Part shown: in pieces, positions 23,768-29,601 of the stretch
Layout of the letters: each line of letters starts with the position of its first letter
Numbering within the stretch: the first letter of the stretch is position 1
Origin: Prevotella sp. CAG:1031
Lineage (GTDB): Bacteria > Bacteroidota > Bacteroidia > Bacteroidales > Muribaculaceae
DNA length: 29,601 bases
Assembly: GCA_000431215.1 (NCBI GenBank)
Contig: HF985608.1
Span: 27,969 to 57,569 of the forward strand
Direction: 5' to 3'
Position numbers and translations under genes: made by a program
Notes under the pieces: generated by a model
Database searches by the model: none
What the model was told of the DNA's origin: nothing
Seen by the model: only the letters and a program-made list of their open reading frames with translations

Positions 23768-23783
23768 CGTTGGACAATCAACG
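23768..23783 (+). promoter_or_regulatory. predicted 5'-terminal hairpin in the sigma leader
   Basis: CGTTG (23768-23772), loop GACAAT, CAACG (23779-23783): a perfect 5-bp stem located only a few bases after the expected transcription start. Such 5'-end hairpins often stabilise mRNA. Short, so it could be chance. Confidence 0.35.
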
Positions 23784-23865
23784 CGAACTATTTACTTTAA
23801 CCTAACCAAACCGAACTCTGCCTATTGATTGACATTACTCTAACCATCTAAAAACAAGGAAAGTA

Positions 23866-24456
23866 ATGCAGAATATGACTAAGCTCACCGATGAACAGCT
23901 GGTGGTAGCTTATGCCAATGGCAACAATAAGGCTTTTGACGTTTTACTGACGCGTCATCAGAACAGAGTCTTTACCTATATCATGTCGTTTGTCAAAGAC
24001 GAAGACGTTGCCAATGACGTCTTTCAGGATACCTTTATCAAGGCTGTCACGACAATCCGACAGGGACGCTACACCGAAAACGGCAAGTTCCGCGCGTGGA
24101 TAACGCGCATAGCCCACAATGTTGTCATTGATTATTTCCGTCAGGTTAAGAATGCGGCGCTCGTGAGCGCCGACGACGCCGAAGACAACGTGCTGAACGA
24201 TCCGACTCTCTGCGATGCGTCGATAGAAGATCTCATGATAGGGCGTCAGGTCAATGCCGATCTCCGAAAGCTCATCCATGCTCTTCCCGAAACTCAGCGG
24301 CGCGTTGTCCTGATGCGTTATTATCGCGATATGTCGTTCAAGGAGATAGCCGAGGAAACAGGCGTCAGCATAAACACCGCTCTGGGCCGCATGCGCTATG
24401 CTCTACTTAATATCCGTCGCATGGCCAGGGAGAACAACATAGCTCTTTCGCTGTAA
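23866..24456 (+). CDS. ECF-type RNA polymerase sigma factor
   Basis: A 196-residue sigma-70 family protein. Region 2 is at about 20-95 (AFDVLLTRHQNRVFTYIMSF, DVANDVFQDTFIKAV, FRAWITRIAHNVVIDYFRQ); region 4 is at about 130-185 (LPETQRRVVLMRYYRDMSFK, EIAEETGVSINTALGRMRYA). It matches a sigma factor that is widespread and well conserved among Bacteroidales, so it is probably a core rather than an accessory regulator. Starts at 23866 (MQNMTKL) and 23875 (MTKLTDEQ) are both possible. No anti-sigma gene follows; the next gene, 6 bases on, is a secreted protease. The strong housekeeping promoter suggests steady expression. Confidence 0.92.
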   Translation: MQNMTKLTDEQLVVAYANGNNKAFDVLLTRHQNRVFTYIMSFVKDEDVANDVFQDTFIKAVTTIRQGRYTENGKFRAWITRIAHNVVIDYFRQVKNAALVSADDAEDNVLNDPTLCDASIEDLMIGRQVNADLRKLIHALPETQRRVVLMRYYRDMSFKEIAEETGVSINTALGRMRYALLNIRRMARENNIALSL

Positions 24457-24462
24457 CCACGG

Positions 24463-26445
24463 ATGGCTCGTATCAGGCTGTTCATATATATAATTTTATT
24501 TACAATATTGCCGGCTGCCGCAGGCGTCTTTGACGCGACCTCGGCAGCCCGCCTTCTTTTTAACGCAGAGTCGCGCGCGGCTTCCGACCCGGATGTATAT
24601 GCCGGAGTGCTTGTCAGGCTCGACGACGAAGAGCGCGGCCTCGCCACCCTTGCCGAAGCGCAGGCCAGAATTTTCGGGCGCCGCGGCGACATTGTGATCT
24701 GCTGTGTCCCGATAGCGAATCTCGACCTCATCGACGAGGGGGACGGTCTGCTCACAGCTTCACTCGCCGCGCAGGCCACGACACTTCTCGACGTGGCGCT
24801 CTCGACGTCCGGCGTTGACCTTGTTCATCGCGGGGCCGGGCCTCTAATGCAGGGCTACGACGGCACAGGTGTGGTGGTCGGTTTCGCCGATCAGGGATTC
24901 GACAGCAATCATCCGGCGTTTAAAGATGCCGTTGCGAAATATGTCAGCTATGACACGTCGGCCGCCACCAGAACCGAAGTTGATCCGGCGCTCGGGCTGT
25001 ATGCCGATGCAGCGGCCCATTACCACGCAACCCATGTGGGCGGCATTCTCGCAGGCCGCAAGACCGCATGTTCGTCTTATTATGGAGCGGCTTACGGAGC
25101 AGAGCTCGTCGCGACGACAAGCGATCTCAACGACGTAGGCATTCTTGCCGGAGTCGACGATATTATCGCATACGCCGCCGAAAGCGGAAAGCCGGCCGTC
25201 GTCAACATGTCGCTCGGCAGCTATATCGGGCCGCATGACGGGACATCGCTTTTCAACCAGTACATGGCCATGCAGGCCGAAGAGGCAGTCATCTGTGTGT
25301 CGGCCGGGAACGAGGGCCTCAGCCGACGGTCGCTGCGTTGCAGCCTTGACGGCGATCGCCGGGTGCGCACGACTATCGCCTCTACCGACAATCTGACGCT
25401 CAAGGGAATTGTCGATATCTGGGCCTCCGACAGCCGGGAGATAGAGTTCGCTCTCGGGGTCTGGGATGAGGTTGACCGGACGTGGCTCGGCTTCACTGAC
25501 TGGGTATCGTCGAACACCATAATATATAGTGACGTAAAACCTCTGGCGGGTGTTTATCAGGGTTCGGTAGCGGTTGCATCGGAGGTGAATCCGAATAACG
25601 GCCGGGCGCATATCTGCCTCGAAGTTGCGCTGACAACTGAAAAGCTCTCTGAACAGGGTAAATGGGCCCGTTATCATCTCGGCCTGATGGTGCGCGGCCA
25701 CGAGGGGCAGACTGTCGATCTCTATGCCGACGGCTCGCCGCTCTTTTTCAGGGCTATTTCGGGCGCGCCCGGATTCCTCGACGGGAATGCCGATATGAGC
25801 ATAAGCGATCTGGCCTGCACACCGGGCGTTATCGCTGTCGGAATGATGAACGACCGTGCCGTGTGGCCCCTTGCCGACGGAGGTGTCACCGACGAAGGTT
25901 TTGCCACAGGAGTCGCCAACCCTAATTCGAGCTACGGAATGCTTCTTGACGGAACGCGCCTGCCTCATATTTCGGCCGACGGCAACCGGGTTGTCTCGGC
26001 GTATAACAGCGTTTATGCCCGGTTGAATCCGGGCGCGTTCGCAGTATCGTCGGCTGACCCCGACGGAGCCATGTGGATAGCTACCGGCGGAACCTCGATG
26101 TCGTCGCCTCTTGTGGCGGGAGCTGTAGCCGGATGGCTCCAGGCTGTTCCGTCGCTCACGCCGGCCGATGTGCGCCGCTATCTCATAGCTTCGGCCCGTC
26201 GCGATATGGCCGACGCTTCCGATCCGCGTTACGGTTCGTCGGGAGCGTTAGACGCCCGGCGCGGGCTGCTGATGGCTCTCGGATATATCGACGCCGGCGC
26301 TGAAGCCGTTTATTCAGGCGAAGGAGAGATTGTCTCAAAAGTCGACGTGCTCGGACGCCGTGTCGCCGACAATAACCGTGGTGTTGTAATTGTCACCCGC
26401 CGCTCTGCCGACGGATCACTCCACAGTTCGAAGATTTTGCAATAG
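24463..26445 (+). CDS. secreted subtilisin-like (S8) protease with type IX-like tail
   Basis: A 660-residue serine endopeptidase outside the cytoplasm. Signal peptide: MARIRLFIYIILFTILPAAA (1-20). A propeptide-like segment spans about 21-125. Catalytic triad: D143 (VVVGFADQGFD), H188 (HYHATHVGGILAG, with Ala for the usual Gly of HGTH) and S545 (ATGGTSMSSPLVAG). VVNMSLGSY carries the region near the oxyanion Asn. Between His and Ser a beta-rich insert of about 200 residues (270-460) resembles the domain seen in Bacteroidetes S8 proteases. The C-terminal 38 residues (VDVLGRRVADNNRGVVIVTR and on) look like a short T9SS sorting tail. It starts 6 bases after the sigma stop, so the two share a transcript. 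Confidence 0.9.
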   Translation: MARIRLFIYIILFTILPAAAGVFDATSAARLLFNAESRAASDPDVYAGVLVRLDDEERGLATLAEAQARIFGRRGDIVICCVPIANLDLIDEGDGLLTASLAAQATTLLDVALSTSGVDLVHRGAGPLMQGYDGTGVVVGFADQGFDSNHPAFKDAVAKYVSYDTSAATRTEVDPALGLYADAAAHYHATHVGGILAGRKTACSSYYGAAYGAELVATTSDLNDVGILAGVDDIIAYAAESGKPAVVNMSLGSYIGPHDGTSLFNQYMAMQAEEAVICVSAGNEGLSRRSLRCSLDGDRRVRTTIASTDNLTLKGIVDIWASDSREIEFALGVWDEVDRTWLGFTDWVSSNTIIYSDVKPLAGVYQGSVAVASEVNPNNGRAHICLEVALTTEKLSEQGKWARYHLGLMVRGHEGQTVDLYADGSPLFFRAISGAPGFLDGNADMSISDLACTPGVIAVGMMNDRAVWPLADGGVTDEGFATGVANPNSSYGMLLDGTRLPHISADGNRVVSAYNSVYARLNPGAFAVSSADPDGAMWIATGGTSMSSPLVAGAVAGWLQAVPSLTPADVRRYLIASARRDMADASDPRYGSSGALDARRGLLMALGYIDAGAEAVYSGEGEIVSKVDVLGRRVADNNRGVVIVTRRSADGSLHSSKILQ

Positions 26446-26452
26446 TGTTGCA
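26438..26452. promoter_or_regulatory. inverted repeat, candidate Fur/Zur-type operator
   Basis: TGCAA-TAGTG-TTGCA is a perfect 5-5-5 inverted repeat that overlaps the protease stop codon and lies 43 bases before the efflux permease ATG. The unit's own regulator is a Fur-family protein, whose operators are AT-rich inverted repeats of this general shape. Binding is not shown. Confidence 0.4.
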
Positions 26453-26494
26453 CTGTTTTTTTGCGACCTTTGCACCAAACAAAACAATATCGTC

Positions 26495-27736
26495 ATGCAA
26501 GAATATATAATTCCATTCGTCAGCCTTCTTCTCGAGATGGCTCCATATCTGTTGCTGGGATTTCTTGTGGCCGGGCTGCTTCATGCTTTTGTGCCGCCAT
26601 CGTTTTTCAGCCGCCATCTCAGCGGTCCCGGATTCCGTCCGGTTGTCAATTCGGCTCTGATGGGTGTGCCGCTGCCGCTCTGTTCATGCGGTGTCATACC
26701 GACAGCTATGGGGCTACGCAAGAGCGGGGCATCGCGCGGCGCTACAGTCTCTTTTCTGATCTCAACGCCTCAGACCGGTGTGGATTCCATATTGGCTACA
26801 GCCGCAACCATGGGATTGCCTATGGCTCTGATGCGCCCGGTCATAGCATTTGTCACTGCCATTTTCGGAGGATCGCTGGTGTCGCGTTTCTGTCCTGAGC
26901 CTGCTCAGGCAAAGACTGTCGCCGCTGTCGCCGACGAGCGGCGACACGGTTTCGCGGCCCGCATTGCCGACGCTCTCCACTATGGCTTTGTCGACATGAT
27001 GCAGGATGTCGGCAAATGGCTCACGATCGGTCTCGTCCTTGCCGGGATAATAGCAGTGGCTGTCCCCGACGGCTTTCTGACGGGGCTGCGCGATTATCCG
27101 CTGCTCAACATGCTTCTGATTCTGGTTGTGGCAGTGCCGATGTATGTGTGTGCCACCGGCTCGATTCCAGTAGCTATAGCGCTGATGCTCAAAGGCCTTT
27201 CGCCCGGCGCGGCACTGGTGTTCCTTATGGCCGGCCCTGCGACCAATGCCGCCGCCATGATTGTTATCGGAAAGGCTCTTGACCGGCGCGCCATGGTGCT
27301 CTACACACTGTCCATTGTTCTGGGAGCGATAGTTTTCGGTCTCGTGATCGACTATCTTCTTCCGGCGAGCTGGTTCGCTCTGTCGTCGGCCGGGCATGCC
27401 TGCTGCGAGATGGACGCTTTTCCATGGTGGAAAATACTTTGTGCCGTTATCTTTGTTATTCTTCTTATAAACGCCATGCTACATAAACATCAACACCACC
27501 ACGAGACGTCAGCGCCGGATAGCGGTGCAGCCTGCTTCATAGTCAAGGGAATGCAGTGTAACCATTGCAAAGCCTCTGTAGAGCGCACCGTCGGCGCTAT
27601 CGACGGCGTGACCTCGGTAGATGTAAGTCTCGCCGACGGCACGGTAACAGTTTCGGGCAATGTCGATCCGGCTACGGTTGTCGAACAGGTCGAGGGGCTC
27701 GGATTCAATTGTTCTCCGGCCGATGACAGACATTGA
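26495..27736 (+). CDS. SO_0444-type Cu/Zn efflux permease with C-terminal HMA domain
   Basis: A 413-residue inner-membrane permease (DUF318/ArsP-like). The ATG at 26495 (MQEYIIPFVSLLLEMAPYLL) begins the first membrane helix. About 8-10 membrane segments occur, with the family motif PLPLCSCGVIPTAMGLRKSG, where C63 and C65 form a CxC that probably handles the metal, and SFLISTPQTGVDSI after it; the second half repeats this theme (VAVPMYVCATGSIPVA, FLMAGPATNAAAM). A histidine-rich linker (HKHQHHHE, near 330) leads to a heavy-metal-associated domain with C355 and C358 (GMQCNHCKAS). The family exports copper or zinc. It overlaps the following Fur-type gene by 14 bases. Confidence 0.9.
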   Translation: MQEYIIPFVSLLLEMAPYLLLGFLVAGLLHAFVPPSFFSRHLSGPGFRPVVNSALMGVPLPLCSCGVIPTAMGLRKSGASRGATVSFLISTPQTGVDSILATAATMGLPMALMRPVIAFVTAIFGGSLVSRFCPEPAQAKTVAAVADERRHGFAARIADALHYGFVDMMQDVGKWLTIGLVLAGIIAVAVPDGFLTGLRDYPLLNMLLILVVAVPMYVCATGSIPVAIALMLKGLSPGAALVFLMAGPATNAAAMIVIGKALDRRAMVLYTLSIVLGAIVFGLVIDYLLPASWFALSSAGHACCEMDAFPWWKILCAVIFVILLINAMLHKHQHHHETSAPDSGAACFIVKGMQCNHCKASVERTVGAIDGVTSVDVSLADGTVTVSGNVDPATVVEQVEGLGFNCSPADDRH

Positions 27737-28121
27737 AGAGCGCCTTGAGGCGCACGGCATACGTCCGACCGCTATACGCATTATGGCTCTCCGCGCCATG
27801 CTTTCCGAGAACCGCGCGCTGAGCCAGACCGATATCGAGTCGCTGCTCCAGACGGTTGACCGCTCTACGGTCTCGCGGACGCTGTCGTTATTCGTCGAAC
27901 ACCATCTGGCTCACAGTTTTGTCGGGCCGGATGGTATAACCTTTTATGCCGTCTGTCCGTCGGCGGAGCATAGCGACGTCCATGCCCATTTCACCTGTCT
28001 GCGCTGCCGCCGGACAACGTGTCTCAGAGATCTACCTGTTCCGGCGGTTTCGCTCCCCGACGGCTACAGGGCTACGGCTGTGTCTTATCTGATAACAGGT
28101 TATTGCCCTGATTGCCGCTGA
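27723..28121 (+). CDS. Fur-family metal-responsive repressor
   Basis: A 132-residue transcription factor. The ATG at 27723 (MTDIEERLEAHGIRPTAIRI) is chosen; it overlaps the permease stop by 14 bases and implies coupled translation. The winged helix is at about 1-75 (LSQTDIESLLQTVDRSTVSRTLSLFVEHHL, recognition helix DRSTVSRTL). The dimerisation/metal part has His87 and His89 (DVHAHFTCLRC) and two structural-zinc CxxC pairs: C92/C95 and C128/C131 (CPDC). Fur, Zur and PerR are hard to tell apart; with a Cu/Zn exporter next door a zinc- or copper-responsive role is likely. Such regulators often control their own operon. Confidence 0.88.
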   Translation: MTDIEERLEAHGIRPTAIRIMALRAMLSENRALSQTDIESLLQTVDRSTVSRTLSLFVEHHLAHSFVGPDGITFYAVCPSAEHSDVHAHFTCLRCRRTTCLRDLPVPAVSLPDGYRATAVSYLITGYCPDCR

Positions 28122-28239
28122 TTTCCGATGTCTGATTACGAGAGCTAATTCGTTAACGCCGACAAACAAAATTTGTTAACGGGTTGTTATAGTAGCAAAG
28201 AAAAGAAATAATCACTTTGTTCACTAAAACTTATTTATT

Positions 28240-28800
28240 ATGAAAGCTCTCAATGTTCACTTTTTCGGCGAGACCCGCGCCTGGTGGGTTGTTCTTCTCA
28301 TTGGTATAATGATGGTGCTTTGCGGTTTTGCCTATTGGTTCTGGCCTGTCGCAGGCTATGCCATCGCATCGCAGATTTTCGGATGGCTGCTCGTTCTGAC
28401 GGGTATCGTCCAGCTATGTGTCGGATCGGGCCCTGACCGTGCCCGCGGCTGGGGATGGTGGATTGCCGGAGGCATCATAGACCTGTTCATAGGCTTCATG
28501 CTTGTCAGAAGTGTGGTCCTGTCTGAGGCTGTATTCCCGTATTTCATTGCCTTCATTTTCATCTACTGGGGCATCAGCCAGCTGATGTCGTCGGTTTCGG
28601 GAAGTAACCGCCGCTATTGGTGGCTCTATCTTATCAACGGTGTGTTGATGCTGATGATCGGTTTCTTCTTTATCGAGGCCGGATGGGTCGGCGACATGGA
28701 GATGACATCGTTCCTTACCTCTCTGGCGTTCATCTACTGGGGATTCACGATTGCCATGACTTCTTACGACATGAAGCCCGCTAACAACAAAGCCGAATAA
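28240..28800 (+). CDS. HdeD-family (DUF308) membrane protein
   Basis: A 186-residue inner-membrane protein. Six membrane helices are visible as three pairs, each pair opening with a WW/YW-type aromatic segment: AWWVVLLIGIMMVLCGFAYW, GWWIAGGIIDLFIGFMLV and YWWLYLINGVLMLMIGFFFI. This triplicated layout is the DUF308/HdeD family, linked in E. coli to acid resistance; in Bacteroidales the role is unknown. It sits alone: the 118 bases upstream hold a GTTAAC-rich stretch (28152-28180) but no clear TAnnTTTG, and a strong terminator follows. Confidence 0.9.
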   Translation: MKALNVHFFGETRAWWVVLLIGIMMVLCGFAYWFWPVAGYAIASQIFGWLLVLTGIVQLCVGSGPDRARGWGWWIAGGIIDLFIGFMLVRSVVLSEAVFPYFIAFIFIYWGISQLMSSVSGSNRRYWWLYLINGVLMLMIGFFFIEAGWVGDMEMTSFLTSLAFIYWGFTIAMTSYDMKPANNKAE

Positions 28801-28825
28801 GTTTCCAATATTACATATCATTGTC

Positions 28826-28868
28826 AGTCGGCCGTCCGGAACAGTATCACCGGACGGCCGACTCATTT
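28826..28868 (+). terminator. intrinsic terminator after the HdeD gene
   Basis: A perfect 14-bp stem (AGTCGGCCGTCCGG at 28826-28839 with 28850-28863), a 10-base loop and a short tail CATTTTTGG. It lies 25 bases after the stop. Confidence 0.85.
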
Positions 28869-28956
28869 TTGGATTTCCTGACAACTCTTTGGCTTCCTGA
28901 TTTGTTAATTAAACAGAATAATTTCATTGCGAACACCTTTTTCAACCGAGATTAAA

Positions 28957-29565
28957 ATGAAACGTTTATTTGGAATGTTTGCTGCTGTGTCACTGCTTCT
29001 TGCAGTTGCCGGATGTTCATCGGCCTATAATCTGGCTCAGAAGCTGCTCGGCGCCTGGAGTTCGGTGCCCGAGCGTCTGATCGATACAGACGCCAGTTCT
29101 GCGACAATTATCGAGACTTATGCCTTTAGTCCGCTCGACAGTGTAAAGGACGGCGGTCTGATTCAACTGACTTCGCTGATTTCGGTGACGGGCGCCGTGC
29201 AGGGCACTCCCGGCATCAGCACACCTGTAAGCCTGACGGCAAGCGGCTATGCTACTGTCAGCGGAAAATGGACGGCAACGTCGTCGGAAGCTGTTGAGAT
29301 TACCCTCGATATGTCAACGCTCGTTGTCAATGTCGATCCCGAAGCTGTGTTGATCTCGACCAATATCTCCGACGATGTCGACAACGCCGTTACCGAGCAG
29401 CTCAGGCCGCAGTTTGCCAAAAGTGTCAGGAACCAGTTGCTGAAGGCTGCCACCGAGCGTTATTCCGGCGTCATGAAACTCAATGATGTCAGAATAATTG
29501 ACGACACGACCCTGAAGTTCAAACTTAACAAGAATCCTTACACTCTGACCCGTCAGCCCGAATGA
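28957..29565 (+). CDS. lipoprotein of unknown function, possibly lipocalin-like
   Basis: A 202-residue envelope protein. The ATG at 28957 (MKRLFGMFAAVSLLLAVAGC) gives a signal peptide with lipobox Cys20 (AVAGC); an in-frame start 10 codons earlier would put charged residues before it and is less likely. No Asp follows the Cys, so outer-membrane sorting is possible. The mature part begins SSAYNLAQKLLGAWSSVPER, where LLGAW recalls the G-x-W of lipocalin-like folds, then alternating beta strands (TIIETYAFSPLD, TSLISVTGAVQG, GYATVSGKWTA) and a helix (VTEQLRPQFAKSVRNQLLKA). I do not recognise the family. The next gene starts 2 bases on, so a two-gene unit is likely. Confidence 0.75.
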   Translation: MKRLFGMFAAVSLLLAVAGCSSAYNLAQKLLGAWSSVPERLIDTDASSATIIETYAFSPLDSVKDGGLIQLTSLISVTGAVQGTPGISTPVSLTASGYATVSGKWTATSSEAVEITLDMSTLVVNVDPEAVLISTNISDDVDNAVTEQLRPQFAKSVRNQLLKAATERYSGVMKLNDVRIIDDTTLKFKLNKNPYTLTRQPE

Positions 29566-29567
29566 TT

Positions 29568-29601
29568 ATGCGCAAGTTATTGTTGTTTTTAGTATCGGCG
29601 G
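29568..29601 (+). CDS. start of an exported protein (cut by window edge)
   Basis: The ATG at 29568 opens MRKLLLFLVSA, which looks like the start of a signal peptide, and then the window ends. It follows the lipoprotein stop by 2 bases, so it is probably the second gene of that unit. Nothing can be said about function. Confidence 0.55.
   Translation, partial: MRKLLLFLVSA

Larger units (their letters stand above)
23534..23865. other. 332-base intergenic region between small ORF and sigma gene
   Basis: An AT-rich stretch that holds the leader of the small ORF on one strand and, on the other, the sigma-gene promoter (23727-23758) and a leader of about 100 bases. Open frames read across it (for example on the minus strand, 23502-23777) have no family features and run over the promoter, so I see no other gene. 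No tRNA or known riboswitch is visible. Confidence 0.7.

Noticed and set aside
23502..23777. 91-codon minus-strand frame beside the small ORF
   Set aside because: It overlaps the small ORF in another frame and crosses the consensus promoter of the sigma gene; AT-rich intergenic composition.
24844..25968. 374-codon minus-strand frame opposite the S8 protease
   Set aside because: It is antisense to a gene with an intact catalytic triad and shows no motifs of its own.
28152..28180. GTTAAC repeated twice upstream of the HdeD gene as an operator
   Set aside because: GTTAAC is a self-palindrome common in AT-rich DNA; the flanks do not form a longer symmetric site.
1..29601. CRISPR arrays, tRNA or rRNA genes, complete insertion sequences, prophage
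   Set aside because: I saw no spaced direct-repeat array, no cloverleaf ending in CCA, no terminal inverted repeats around a transposase, and no phage structural genes. A covariance-model scan would be decisive for small RNAs.

Overview
The window looks like chromosome from a Bacteroidales bacterium with moderately high GC, most likely a Muribaculaceae-type gut commensal. Three things point that way. The promoters are of Bacteroidetes type (TTTG, about 20 bases, TAnnTTTG). The families are typical of the order: DUF4491, an LptD with its own long barrel, a succinate/acetate CoA-transferase, an SO_0444-type Cu/Zn permease, and choice-of-anchor-J secreted proteins with type IX-like C-terminal tails. 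Gene starts follow AT-rich leaders with no clear Shine-Dalgarno. No rRNA, tRNA, CRISPR array, prophage or complete insertion sequence is visible. The species call is inference.

Layout. 1-478 is the N-terminal part of clpB (minus, cut by the window edge), followed by a small exported protein. 1152-4489 is a tight minus-strand unit, aspS, a Nif3-like metal protein and a coiled-coil zinc-ribbon protein, with a terminator after it. 4664-6781 holds a pRiA4b ORF-3-like acidic protein and a CoA-transferase. A divergent control region separates these from plus-strand miaB and lptD (6904-11174). lptD meets a DUF4491 gene and an OmpA-type lipoprotein end to end. An EamA transporter, a large secreted multidomain protein and a small exported protein follow on the plus strand (12458-16021).

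16130-18996 (minus) carries hisS, an AlkD-like HEAT protein and a RAYT/Y1-transposase-like protein with an extra C-terminal domain; possible REP-like hairpins lie beyond the last gene. 19102-20153 is an ECF sigma factor with a four-helix membrane partner. 20198-23248 is a ugd, DegT aminotransferase and HAD phosphatase unit that suggests supply of an activated sugar for surface glycan. A 50-residue small protein with its own terminator lies divergent to a second ECF sigma gene, which is linked by 6 bases to a secreted subtilisin-like protease (23866-26445). The last part holds a Cu/Zn efflux permease with an HMA tail that overlaps its Fur-type regulator, an HdeD membrane protein, a lipoprotein, and the start of one more exported protein.

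Most genes are housekeeping or envelope functions. The less ordinary parts are the RAYT-like protein with its fused domain and nearby hairpins, the sigma/protease pair with a strong promoter and a predicted 5'-terminal hairpin, the related C-terminal tails on two unrelated secreted proteins, the small conserved-looking ORF, and a candidate metal-responsive operator in front of the efflux unit. I found no strong evidence for a wholly new multi-gene system.
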